A stretch of 64,000 nucleotides of DNA, taken from positions 1-64,000 of the forward strand of contig CAYVTI010000003.1 in assembly GCA_964454545.1 (NCBI GenBank), given 5' to 3'. Below, piece by piece: positions 40,646-49,598 of the stretch. The notes beneath the pieces were generated by a model. The model did no database searches. It saw only the letters and a list, made by a program, of their open reading frames with translations, and had not been told where the DNA came from. The stretch comes from JABCZZ01 sp964454545 (GTDB lineage Bacteria > Pseudomonadota > Alphaproteobacteria > Rickettsiales > JABCZZ01). Position 1 is the stretch's first letter. Every line of letters starts with the position of its first letter. The position numbers and the translations under genes were made by a program.

Positions 40646-41209
40646 TTACGGCAACATGCGCTGGATCTCCTGCTCTTTATCTATAAACTGGTGCTTGAGC
40701 ACCGCCAGGATATGCAATGCAAGGAGTGCGTACAGCAGATAGCCGAACAGGGTATGCGCCTGTCCGAACAAGGTGTGCAACGCTTCCTTTCTGGCCGCAT
40801 CTTCCATATAGTGAAAATAGCCAATGCGCGGCCAGGGAATCAGGCCGAAGAGCCGCATCGGGTGCGCTGCCGCATCTTTCCAGGCGGAATCGTGCATCCA
40901 TCCGGACAGAGGCAAAGCCAGCATCAGCAGATATAACAGGAGGTGCGCCGCATGCGCGCTGGCTCTCTCCCAACGCCGGTATGAGTCAGGCAGCGGCGGG
41001 GGCCTATGCGATATCCGCCAGAGAATACGGAGCATAACCAGGCCGAGCACGGTTATCCCGATGGATTTGTGCGTATCAATCACGGTGCGTATCCACGCAT
41101 CCGGAAATGAATCGGCTAATGTCCCCAGCGCCAGGTTAACCAGAATCAAAAGTGCAACCAGCCAGTGCAGAATTATAGCTGTTTTCGTATACCGGGTATG
41201 TTCGCTCAT
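40646..41209 (-). CDS. cytochrome b561 family protein
   Basis: A 187-residue membrane protein from ATG 41209 (MSEHTRYTKTAIILHWL); the open frame extends six residues further. Four membrane helices and the heme-ligating His pattern are visible: ILHWLVALLIL, DTHKSIGITVLGLVM, HAAHLLLYLLMLALPLSGW and a final LLYALLALHILAVLKHQFIDK. It passes electrons from quinol or superoxide at the inner membrane. It is a stand-alone gene. Confidence 0.92.
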   Translation of the reverse strand: MSEHTRYTKTAIILHWLVALLILVNLALGTLADSFPDAWIRTVIDTHKSIGITVLGLVMLRILWRISHRPPPLPDSYRRWERASAHAAHLLLYLLMLALPLSGWMHDSAWKDAAAHPMRLFGLIPWPRIGYFHYMEDAARKEALHTLFGQAHTLFGYLLYALLALHILAVLKHQFIDKEQEIQRMLP

Positions 41210-41310
41210 ATGGGCATATAGCTTCAATCTGTCTGGACATTCAACGGGATATGAATTACACAGGCAATATAGTGTAAGTTAACTCTCATTGCTAGGCTAA
41301 TAATCCCCGT

Positions 41311-42771
41311 TTGACAGCCTTACCGAACTTAGTCCTTTACGCTTCATCACCCCGGCTTTCGCCGCCTGCCGCTATGCCATTGCGCAGCAGGATCATTCAC
41401 GGCAGCGTTCTGGCACTGTGGATCGCGCTGCTCTGCATGGCCTTTATGCGGAACAGCGTTTTTGCCTGGTCCGTCGGCCTTGCCTATATCGGTTACGACA
41501 CGCTGCTGCTTGCCTTCGTCTTCGTGCAGACCCTGAGCCTGCTGAAGACAAGCCCACCTCCGCCTGCGGGAGTCCGCAGCACGGTAAGCGTTGTGGTTGC
41601 GGTGTATAATGAAGCGGAAATTCTGCCGGCTAATATTGAGGCGCTTCTTAAGCAATCGGATCCTCCTGACCACATCATTATTGCCGATGACGGATCGACG
41701 GATGCTACTTCCGAAATATTAGCCGGGCGCTATGGCATACAGGTCCCGGCATACGGAGAGATTAGCCCGCCCGGTTCCCTGTACCCATCCTTGCGCTGGC
41801 TGCGCCTGCCGCATGGCGGAAAAGCCAGAACGCTGAACAGCGCGATTTCCTTCGTCAGCACGGATGTCGTTCTGACGGTGGATGGCGATACGCTGCTGGA
41901 TAGAGAAGCTATAGGGGCAGTGCGGCGCGCCTTTTCGTCTGATGCCGATCTGGCCGCCGTGACCGGCGTGCTCATTCCGGTTTGCAGCGGTTCGCTGGCC
42001 GGGAAATGCTTTCAATTCTTCCAGACCTATGAATATATCCGCAACTTCATTTCGCGTTACGCATGGATGCGCAAGGATAGCTTATTGCTGGTATCCGGCG
42101 CTTTTGCCGGTTTCCGCAGGGATGCGCTGGTTGCAGCAGGGGGCTTCGATCCGGACTGCCTGGTGGAGGATTATGAATTAATTCACCGGCTGCACCGCTA
42201 TAGTGCCCTGCACCGGCTGCCGTGGCGGATTCGCGTTCTTGGCGAAGCGCGTGCGCTGACCCATGCCCCGAGCAGCATAAGCGCATTCCTGCGCCAGCGG
42301 CGGCGGTGGTTCGGAGGTTTTCTGCAAACGCATTACTGGTACCGTGATATGGTGGGCAACGCGTTCTACGGCTCTCTTGGAACGCGGATGCTTCCGGTGA
42401 AAGCTGTCGACACGCTACAGCCTGTCTACGGCCTTACGGCGTTCATTCTCCTGATAGGTTTTCTGGCCACAGGCAGGTCCAGCATTCTTATCCCGGTGGC
42501 CGCCGCGATGGGCGTCAAGATCGCAATTGATCTCGCGTTTCATGTGTGGTCCGTCCACCTGTACAGGCGGTGGGTGGGCAACGTTACCCGGGTCAACTTT
42601 ATCAGGGCATTAGTGTCGGCTGTCGCCGAGCCGTTCACCTTTCAGATATTACGCCATCTCGGGGCTGTCTGGGGATGGGCGTCCATTCTCACCGGGCACT
42701 GGGACGCCTGGGGAAAACAGAGCCGTGCGGACGCTCAGGCAGGACTCATTCACAGCCGGATTATTCGTTAA
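41311..42771 (+). CDS. membrane GT2 glycosyltransferase
   Basis: A 486-residue frame from a TTG at 41311; ATG at 41374 gives 465 residues and no better ribosome site. N-terminal membrane helices lie near 29-45 and 52-75. A GT-A glycosyltransferase domain follows, with VVVAVYNEAEILPANIEAL, IIADDGSTDATSEIL, TVDGDTLLDREAIGA, LVEDYELIHRL and QRRRWFGGFLQTHYW (the processive Q/RxxRW motif). C-terminal helices follow. The layout is that of hyaluronan, chitin or PNAG-type synthases that export a polysaccharide. The stop overlaps the stop of pelG by two bases, and the two genes converge. Confidence 0.85.
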   Translation: MTALPNLVLYASSPRLSPPAAMPLRSRIIHGSVLALWIALLCMAFMRNSVFAWSVGLAYIGYDTLLLAFVFVQTLSLLKTSPPPPAGVRSTVSVVVAVYNEAEILPANIEALLKQSDPPDHIIIADDGSTDATSEILAGRYGIQVPAYGEISPPGSLYPSLRWLRLPHGGKARTLNSAISFVSTDVVLTVDGDTLLDREAIGAVRRAFSSDADLAAVTGVLIPVCSGSLAGKCFQFFQTYEYIRNFISRYAWMRKDSLLLVSGAFAGFRRDALVAAGGFDPDCLVEDYELIHRLHRYSALHRLPWRIRVLGEARALTHAPSSISAFLRQRRRWFGGFLQTHYWYRDMVGNAFYGSLGTRMLPVKAVDTLQPVYGLTAFILLIGFLATGRSSILIPVAAAMGVKIAIDLAFHVWSVHLYRRWVGNVTRVNFIRALVSAVAEPFTFQILRHLGAVWGWASILTGHWDAWGKQSRADAQAGLIHSRIIR

Positions 42772-44156
42772 GCCACCTTCAGCGAATTGTTGTTCGTGAT
42801 GAACGCATGGTACGGCAGGTTGCGCAAGTGGGCGAACAGCGCAATCGTCGTCGTCACGAAGATGACGAGCGACGCGGCAAAATAGCCGTATCCGTAATAA
42901 GGGAAGCCGAGATCGATGGTGAACAGGGTAAACACCGAGTTGGAAACCAGGAACATGCCCTGGATCCACAGGGTTATCCTGCGGCAGTCGAAATAGGAGA
43001 GGATAATCAGCTCGAACAGCGTGAGCACATGGAAGAAGGCGCCGAGCGTCCCGAGACGGAAGATCCCGATCTGCAGATAATTGATGTCGAACATCTCAAA
43101 CAGCTTTGAAGCAGTGAGGATGGAAACCAGCGTGATGGCGCCCTGCACCACGAAGAAATTACGCGAGCTTTCAAGCAGGGTCCTGATAATGTCCTGATGG
43201 TTCTTCCTTATGGTTATGAGCGGCTTATGGGCGAGGATGTCTTCATAGAAACGCTGGTATTTCGTAAAAAAGTTGGTTTCGATGCTGAAAATAAATATCG
43301 CCATGGCGGGCACGATGGTGAGATAGGCGAGGAACATCGCGCTGTCGTAATTGGGATAATAGGTCATTTTGCTGGGCAGCGTGACGGCTTCCGGCGCGAA
43401 CATCCACATCAACCATTTATCAGCCCAGATGGCGGCGTTGTACAGGCAGCCGCTCACCGCGAGTTCCCAATACTTGATGAAATACTGGTGCAGGCTGGTG
43501 TTACTTACGAGCCTGTACGGATATTCGGCGAAGACTTTGCCGATAAGCGAGAATGCGATCCATGTGACACCGATATTAAAGCCGTTTAACATCCCGACCG
43601 CGCCGTAATCAAACTTGAACAGGTAGCTGAAAATGATGGCAAGCAGCATGCCGACGCCAAACGCACGGCTTACGGTTTTATAGTCCTTGAGCGCCGTCAT
43701 ATAGACGCCGAGCAGCCAGACGGAGGAAATCAGGAACAGGTTGATGATGGCGCTGAGCCGCATGCTCAGGTCCATATTGGTGTAGAAGCCGTAATAGAAG
43801 AACGCTACCGGCACCAGGATGCAGTAGAGCATGACCAGGCTGTCCAGCATCACTGTCGGGACGTTGGTGACATCCTTCCTATGGATGCAGTCGGCGAGAT
43901 AACGGGTGATGACCATGTAGATAGGGGCGGAAAGCACCAGCGAGAAGCCGAAATTATATACTACCACGATGCGGAAGTTGACCAGCTGATCGATGGTGAA
44001 ATAGTTGAGGAAGAGCAAGGAAATGCTGCCAAGCGCCAGCACGGTGAAGAGCCAGGGGCCGGTCGAGGCTATGGTGGCATGCACATACGCTCCCGCGATG
44101 CCCAATAGATCATCCTTGCCTGCAAGACGCTTCAGCTCGAACCCAATACCCGCCAT
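42768..44156 (-). CDS. pelG: PelG, Pel polysaccharide inner-membrane transporter
   Basis: A 462-residue, 12-helix membrane protein of the MATE/Wzx-like PelG family. It begins MAGIGFELKRLAGKDDLLGIAGAYVHATIASTGPWLFTVLAL, which is the conserved PelG start. PelG is the transporter of the synthase complex in Gram-negative and Gram-positive pel loci. It is the last gene of the pel operon, six bases after pelF. Confidence 0.93.
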   Translation of the reverse strand: MAGIGFELKRLAGKDDLLGIAGAYVHATIASTGPWLFTVLALGSISLLFLNYFTIDQLVNFRIVVVYNFGFSLVLSAPIYMVITRYLADCIHRKDVTNVPTVMLDSLVMLYCILVPVAFFYYGFYTNMDLSMRLSAIINLFLISSVWLLGVYMTALKDYKTVSRAFGVGMLLAIIFSYLFKFDYGAVGMLNGFNIGVTWIAFSLIGKVFAEYPYRLVSNTSLHQYFIKYWELAVSGCLYNAAIWADKWLMWMFAPEAVTLPSKMTYYPNYDSAMFLAYLTIVPAMAIFIFSIETNFFTKYQRFYEDILAHKPLITIRKNHQDIIRTLLESSRNFFVVQGAITLVSILTASKLFEMFDINYLQIGIFRLGTLGAFFHVLTLFELIILSYFDCRRITLWIQGMFLVSNSVFTLFTIDLGFPYYGYGYFAASLVIFVTTTIALFAHLRNLPYHAFITNNNSLKVA

Positions 44157-44162
44157 ATGCTG

Positions 44163-45653
44163 TTATCCTCTCCTCGTGCACTGCGCATATAGTTCCTTAT
44201 ATGCGACATATTGATCTTTCTTGCTGTAATAACTGGCAACACGCGTACGGATCGCATGCGAGCATTTTGCGTAGAATTCCTTGTCGGTCAGCAGCTTGAA
44301 AACGCCTTCGGCGATCGCCCTCGGGTTGGAGGGGGAAACGACTATGCCGCCTGCGCCCAGCGCAGGGTCTTCATCCGGCTTGCCGAGAATCATCTCGCGA
44401 CATGCGCCTACGTCGGTCGCGACGGTCGGAATGCCGCAGGCGCCGGCTTCCAGAATCGAGAGCGGCTGCGCCTCGCTTATGCTGCTCAGCACGACCACGT
44501 CTATTTCCGGCAGGTATTCCTTGATATCCACACGGCCGGTAAAGGTTACGGTTTTCTGCAGGGTAAAGTAATCCACAATGGACTTGCATTCCTCGAAATA
44601 TTCCGGATCTTCATCCGTCGGGCCCATGATGATGACGCGCAGGTCCGGCAGGGTGGCGCTTAAGGCGCCGATAGCGCGCAGGAAGTTCTTCACGTCCTTG
44701 ATCGGAACCACGCGGCCTATGAGCGCCACGGTTGGCGTCGGATGGGGTCTTGGCTCAATTTTGCTGTAGATCCCGGTATCGATGCCGTTCGGGATGACGC
44801 GCATCTTGTCCGGATCGGCGCCATCGGCTGTCTGCGCTACCTGGTTGCCGGAGAACAGGGTGATGATGTGATCGCACGCCTGATAGCAGATGCGCGAATA
44901 ATTGGCGAAGGCCGTTCCCCACAGGTCTCGCAGGTTAAAGCGCGTGCGGTCTATTGTCATGGCGTTGGAAGAAGCGCCTTCCTCAAGCCAGTTCGCTGAC
45001 GATATTTCCACGCGGCGCTCGTTGGTGTAAATGCCATGTTCCGTGAGAATCAGCGGACGTCCCGTCTTGATTTTCGCGCAGGCGCCGAGCAGCCCGGCAT
45101 AGCCGGTGCTGAGCGCATGATAGCATTTCGCCTGCGGCAGATCCGCGATCATGAGCGTATAAAGTCCGCCCAACACGGAACGCCAGGACCAGAAATAGTT
45201 GAGCAGGGAGCTTTGGGCGAAAGAGTTTTCGTACATGGACACCGTCAGATCCCATGCGGCTTCGCTGTCCAGCATCACCTTCCTGCCGATGATGCCGTGA
45301 TAAGGCTTTACCGTGTCCATAATCTGGCGGAAGTCGCGCAGCGAAGCCTTTTCCGTGGTGATATGGATAAGCGGGTTGCGCAACGTATCAAAAATCTTCC
45401 TGGCCTTAGGTTTTGGCAGGTCCTTGCCGATCGGCAGCTTGTGCAGGTGCAGCGTCGTCAGCCCTTTGACATTCTTGGGCAGCGTATAGCGCATTTTGGG
45501 ATTTTCATCGCGCGGCAGGATGGCGATAACATGGAAGGCCAGATGAGCGTTCTCGCGAATCATCTCATGCGTCCAGGTGGATACGCCGCCGGCGACGTAG
45601 GGATAGCTTCCTTCAAGTATCAGGCAGACATCCACACTATCTTTTGCGCTCAT
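44163..45653 (-). CDS. pelF: PelF, cytosolic Pel glycosyltransferase (GT4)
   Basis: A 496-residue GT-B enzyme of the PelF branch of GT4. MSAKDSVDVCLILEGSYPYVAGGVSTWTHEMI is the family start. The C-terminal domain has LIGRVVPIKDVKNFLRAI and SSISEAQPLSILEAGACGIPTVATDVGA with the E-x7-E donor-binding motif. It uses UDP-GalNAc/GlcNAc-type donor to build Pel. Its ATG overlaps pelE's stop (ATGA), and pelG follows. Confidence 0.95.
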   Translation of the reverse strand: MSAKDSVDVCLILEGSYPYVAGGVSTWTHEMIRENAHLAFHVIAILPRDENPKMRYTLPKNVKGLTTLHLHKLPIGKDLPKPKARKIFDTLRNPLIHITTEKASLRDFRQIMDTVKPYHGIIGRKVMLDSEAAWDLTVSMYENSFAQSSLLNYFWSWRSVLGGLYTLMIADLPQAKCYHALSTGYAGLLGACAKIKTGRPLILTEHGIYTNERRVEISSANWLEEGASSNAMTIDRTRFNLRDLWGTAFANYSRICYQACDHIITLFSGNQVAQTADGADPDKMRVIPNGIDTGIYSKIEPRPHPTPTVALIGRVVPIKDVKNFLRAIGALSATLPDLRVIIMGPTDEDPEYFEECKSIVDYFTLQKTVTFTGRVDIKEYLPEIDVVVLSSISEAQPLSILEAGACGIPTVATDVGACREMILGKPDEDPALGAGGIVVSPSNPRAIAEGVFKLLTDKEFYAKCSHAIRTRVASYYSKKDQYVAYKELYAQCTRRG

Positions 45654-46795
45654 ACTTTATTTCCTGATAACTTATTTCCTGCCCAGAGGGAGAGTGCTTC
45701 GCGCATTCCCGGATTTAAGGCGGCGGCCTGTATCGATACCGGCGGGAGGCTGGCGCGGTACCTGCGCAGATCGTCGTAACGGCCACAGGCGAAGAGCGCT
45801 TCGCTGTACCACAGGGATATGGAGTCCGAGGCATAACCGGCAGTGATGCACTGACGGAACCAATCGCATGCCTTGGTATATTCTTTCTCGCGCATCAGTA
45901 TGCGACCGATGCGGTTGCGCGGCTCGATGTCCTGCGGCTGCATCTGGAGGTACTCATTGTAATATTCAAGCGCTTTCTGGCGGTTGAGCTGCTCACGGTC
46001 GAAATCGAGCAGGCCGGTATAGGCATAATTGTCATAATGCTCGGCAAGCGCCCAGGTGACCAGGTGATCCTTCGGATGAAGGTTCTTTATCTCGGCCAGC
46101 TGCATCATGCGCTTCAGAAAGATGGATTCCACCTTGCTGATGCCGGTTGCGGCCATGACGCGGATGGTGTTGCTGCTGTCGCTGAGCGCCTTGCGGAACA
46201 CGGGAGCGAAATTCGGATGGAAATGGGACGTGGCTTTGGCCAGCGCCTGGCGTTTCTGCACTTCGCTGCCGAACGACAGTACGTCCATGAATGAAACCAC
46301 GCTATAGGGAACGCTCGATTCATCGCGGCCGATGACGATGTCGTCATAGATACGCTGGGAAATGGTCTGCAGCTGCCTCGGGAAGATGCTTTCGAACCAT
46401 TCCTCGAACGCGAGCGCGTGGCGGTTGCCCCACAGGTAGGTGAGAATGGACAGTACAGAGCCAGCGGCACCGAACGGCCCGGTCATCATGACGGATATCA
46501 GCATGAGCCACATGAAGCGCGCTTCGGAGCCGCGTCTCATCAATACCGCAAATACGGCCAGTATCATTACGGTGAGCATATGCAGGAAGAGCCCTGCCAG
46601 CGGAGATATATTGTTCCTGATAATGCCATAGAGCAGAAAGAACTCCAGCGGCGTGATTATGAGGCTTGCCAGCAGGGTGACAAAGCCGCCGTTTTTTTCG
46701 CGTTGCAGATCATGGATGTCCGGTGTGGTAAGGTATTCGTCTACAGCTTTCGATGCTTCGTAAGCGGGAGATATTTTATTTGGTGCGTTTCTCAT
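45650..46795 (-). CDS. pelE: PelE, TPR/membrane Pel synthase component
   Basis: About 381 residues from ATG 46795, 20 bases within pelD; a longer frame starts at 46828. Two to four N-terminal membrane helices (GGFVTLLASLIITPLEFFLLYG, LAGLFLHMLTVMILAVFAVLM) precede TPR-like helical repeats (ALAKATSHFHPNFAPVFRKAL, residues about 165-370). PelE binds PelD in the synthase complex. It sits between pelD and pelF in the usual order. Confidence 0.85.
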   Translation of the reverse strand: MRNAPNKISPAYEASKAVDEYLTTPDIHDLQREKNGGFVTLLASLIITPLEFFLLYGIIRNNISPLAGLFLHMLTVMILAVFAVLMRRGSEARFMWLMLISVMMTGPFGAAGSVLSILTYLWGNRHALAFEEWFESIFPRQLQTISQRIYDDIVIGRDESSVPYSVVSFMDVLSFGSEVQKRQALAKATSHFHPNFAPVFRKALSDSSNTIRVMAATGISKVESIFLKRMMQLAEIKNLHPKDHLVTWALAEHYDNYAYTGLLDFDREQLNRQKALEYYNEYLQMQPQDIEPRNRIGRILMREKEYTKACDWFRQCITAGYASDSISLWYSEALFACGRYDDLRRYRASLPPVSIQAAALNPGMREALSLWAGNKLSGNKV

Positions 46796-48149
46796 ACACG
46801 GTCTGAACGGTAAAACTGAAATTTGCATTCTTCAAAGATTTTTCGAGACTCTTATCAAGCGACTTGCGTATCTTATCCACGACGATCTGTGCTCCCTGGC
46901 GGTTCGTTGTCGGCAACACGATGGAATATTCGTCGTTTGTTTCCTGGTGATCGAACGCCAGGTCGACTTTGCGCAGCACGTTATCTACCGATTCGGAAAG
47001 CACCCGTGCGATCTGCGAGCGCGTGCTATCGTCGAATTGCTGGGAATTGGTCAGCTTGATGGCGATCATCGATACGTCAAAGCTGAGACGTTCCGCGAGC
47101 GAGCGCATATAGTCGGTATAGCGGGTGAAATAATTATAGGTAAACAGGTTGTGATCCGGGTTGATGATGCTTCCCTGCTTGGCAACCTGGTATTTATTGG
47201 CGTTGACGATGGACATGGTCGCCCAGTCGCATATCGATGCGAACGCTTCTATGTTGCTTAAATTCAGATCGGACAGGTTCATCCGTTCGATTTTCAGCAT
47301 GCCGATGACCTGGCCGGATTCCTTGTCCAGCAGCGGTCCGGCGAGCACAGCCTGATCCGCGAGAATGCGTTCGTGATCGCTGTTTGCGACGCAGAGCGTC
47401 TGCTGCCTGGCGACAATGGCCTGGTAGAGATTGCTGTCAGGGCCGAAGCTGCGTGTATATTCGTCTTCTTCTTGCCAGCCGTGCGTCATATCGACATCGA
47501 GACGGTTACCTAGCAGGCTGTAGACGGAAAACTGATCGGGTGAAAGCGATGCGCTGACCAGATCCCTGATGCCTTTTATGACGTCATTCGGACTCAGTGT
47601 CTCCATCGAGCGCGCCGCCTGGTAGGCCGCAATAGAGGAGCGCAGCTGGCCAGCCATGCGCAGTTCCAGCTGATCCTTCAGGGTTTTTACCCGCTGATAG
47701 GAGCCGGCGATGCTCTGCTCGCGTTCTTCTGATTCCTTCAGGCGGTTTTCCAGGGCGTTGCGTTCATTGATGTGCATCATGCGCAGTTCCCCGAAGGCCA
47801 CCGCTGACAGGATCCAGAGCAGCGGCAGTTTCAGCACGGAAAACATGTAGGCATATTCGTCCTGTGCGATGCTGTGATCCGGCATATTGCCGAACAGGAG
47901 CGCAATGCTGCAGGCGGAGGCGGCGATGATGCCTTCCCTGGTTCCGTACTTGCAGGAAATGAACAGCACGATTAGCCAGAACGGATGCGGATTGACGTCG
48001 AAGTAACGCGTCCGGTCAAACATGATGGAATCCAGAAGCAATAATATCACCAGCGATAGGATAATCTCCGCTACTGCCGAACTGCGCAGGCTGAAAACGG
48101 TCGGGCGTTCGGGCTGGGTGTAGGAGCGTGTTACTTCTAATGTCTGCAT
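46776..48149 (-). CDS. pelD: PelD, c-di-GMP receptor of Pel synthesis
   Basis: A 457-residue protein. N-terminal membrane helices (residues about 27-50, 55-80, 105-125) are followed by a coiled coil near 125-180, a GAF domain (about 190-330) and a degenerate GGDEF domain. The inhibitory-site motif RKVD is at R393-D396, followed by a degenerate catalytic block ETNDEYSIVLP, and R428 lies 35 residues after R393. This spacing equals that of R367, D370 and R402 in Pseudomonas PelD, which bind c-di-GMP. Pel output is therefore probably activated by c-di-GMP. The 3' end overlaps pelE. Confidence 0.92.
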   Translation of the reverse strand: MQTLEVTRSYTQPERPTVFSLRSSAVAEIILSLVILLLLDSIMFDRTRYFDVNPHPFWLIVLFISCKYGTREGIIAASACSIALLFGNMPDHSIAQDEYAYMFSVLKLPLLWILSAVAFGELRMMHINERNALENRLKESEEREQSIAGSYQRVKTLKDQLELRMAGQLRSSIAAYQAARSMETLSPNDVIKGIRDLVSASLSPDQFSVYSLLGNRLDVDMTHGWQEEDEYTRSFGPDSNLYQAIVARQQTLCVANSDHERILADQAVLAGPLLDKESGQVIGMLKIERMNLSDLNLSNIEAFASICDWATMSIVNANKYQVAKQGSIINPDHNLFTYNYFTRYTDYMRSLAERLSFDVSMIAIKLTNSQQFDDSTRSQIARVLSESVDNVLRKVDLAFDHQETNDEYSIVLPTTNRQGAQIVVDKIRKSLDKSLEKSLKNANFSFTVQTVYEKRTK

Positions 48150-48185
48150 ACGTGTGTTTCCATCGGGACTGATTTTACTGTGAAG

Positions 48186-49598
48186 TTAGAATCTGCACCG
48201 CAGGTACCCTCCTACGGTTGTCAGGTTATTCTGCGAATGCGCGCTGTCAATGCCGTGACTCGCACGCAGCTGCGCATCCAGTATTTCGCCGAATTCATGG
48301 GTGAGCCTTCCTTCAAAGAGAGGCCCCCTGCCACCCAGGCGATCATACTGATACCCCGCCATCGCTTCCGCATACGTGCTGGGATTGAAATCATAACCGA
48401 CTTCGCCGAAGGGCGTATGTATTTCGCGCGAGAACAGATCCAGGAGACGCGTGTTGCCGCCGAGGGAATCTATGCTGCGTTTCTGGCTTTTGACATATTC
48501 CCCGTCTATGCTGTACCCGATATCGAAAAAGGGCTTGTGGTATTTCACTTCATCCACGATGCGGTATGTCATGCTGAAATCGCCCGTTATGCTATCGGCC
48601 ACGTTGCTTGTTTTACGCAGGTTATAGCGGTTGACTCCCGCTCCGCCTTCCACGGTAAAATGGGCAGAGGGTTTTATGGTATGGAGAACAGCCACCCTGT
48701 CGCGATTGGCGTCATCCAGCACGGCGTCCGGCAGTTCCCAGTAAGGGCGCTGGAATTCGCCGGTGAACTGCGTAATGCCGAGCGGATTGAGGAAATTGTA
48801 ATATAACCCGCCGCCCGCAGTGTCGTTGTTGCCGAATACGGACGCTTTGGCCAACTGGCCGTTCGCGGCGGAATATTGCGCGAAGGCTTCACCTGCTTCC
48901 CTGTTGCCGTTGAAATCGCCAACCCTGCCGTCGGAAAGGCGTATATTCCTGCCCAAGGTATAGTTGTCTTTAACGCTGGCGCCTACCTGCACATGGGAGG
49001 TTGCGTTTATCAGGGCGCTTAATCCGCTTACATATTCCTTGGTGTCGCCGAATTTTATCCAGTCAAAATCCACCTGGGCGCCTTGCGCGTGCTGGCGGCG
49101 TATCTCTTTCTGGAGTTCAGTGATATCTTGATTCTCCGGAGACAGGGCGTGCGCCTGCTTAAGCAGTTCCAGAGCATAAGGCCAGTTGCCGGCATAATTT
49201 TCAGCATTGGCGGCAAGTTGCAGCAGCTGGGGATCGTTCTTATCTTGCGCCAACAGGGAATCAAGAATCTTAGTGGCGTCATAAATATGGCCGGTTTCAA
49301 GATCCAGACGCGCATTCAGTTCTGAAAGCTGCTTATTGTTGCTATTGGGGCTGGGTTGCTCATTGTCCGGTTCGATTGTGACCGGCTTCCCGCCGGACGA
49401 CGTGCTGGAAGCATTAGCCTCATCCTGCTCCGATATGGCAAGCTGTTCATAGTGCACGGACGGATTATAGATACTCTCTGCGCTGTTGGTCGCATCGCCC
49501 GTGGCGCGCGCGCCGTATGCGGCAGTGGTGGACAAGAGTACGCAGATGCCTGCGGTCAGGTGGCGTTTCATGGCGGGGGATTTTATTGTATGTGTCAT
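48186..49598 (-). CDS. pelB: PelB C-terminal half: outer membrane porin
   Basis: A 470-residue protein with its own signal peptide (HLTAGICVLLSTTAAYGARA). A short TPR part (about 90-165) precedes a beta-barrel of about 300 residues ending in the outer-membrane signature YLRCRF with a terminal Phe. Pseudomonas PelB has TPRs and porin in one chain; here the porin is separate. Its ATG overlaps the stop of the TPR gene (ATGA) with AGGAG before it, so the two are translationally coupled. It would be the export pore of Pel in the outer membrane. Confidence 0.82.
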   Translation of the reverse strand: MTHTIKSPAMKRHLTAGICVLLSTTAAYGARATGDATNSAESIYNPSVHYEQLAISEQDEANASSTSSGGKPVTIEPDNEQPSPNSNNKQLSELNARLDLETGHIYDATKILDSLLAQDKNDPQLLQLAANAENYAGNWPYALELLKQAHALSPENQDITELQKEIRRQHAQGAQVDFDWIKFGDTKEYVSGLSALINATSHVQVGASVKDNYTLGRNIRLSDGRVGDFNGNREAGEAFAQYSAANGQLAKASVFGNNDTAGGGLYYNFLNPLGITQFTGEFQRPYWELPDAVLDDANRDRVAVLHTIKPSAHFTVEGGAGVNRYNLRKTSNVADSITGDFSMTYRIVDEVKYHKPFFDIGYSIDGEYVKSQKRSIDSLGGNTRLLDLFSREIHTPFGEVGYDFNPSTYAEAMAGYQYDRLGGRGPLFEGRLTHEFGEILDAQLRASHGIDSAHSQNNLTTVGGYLRCRF

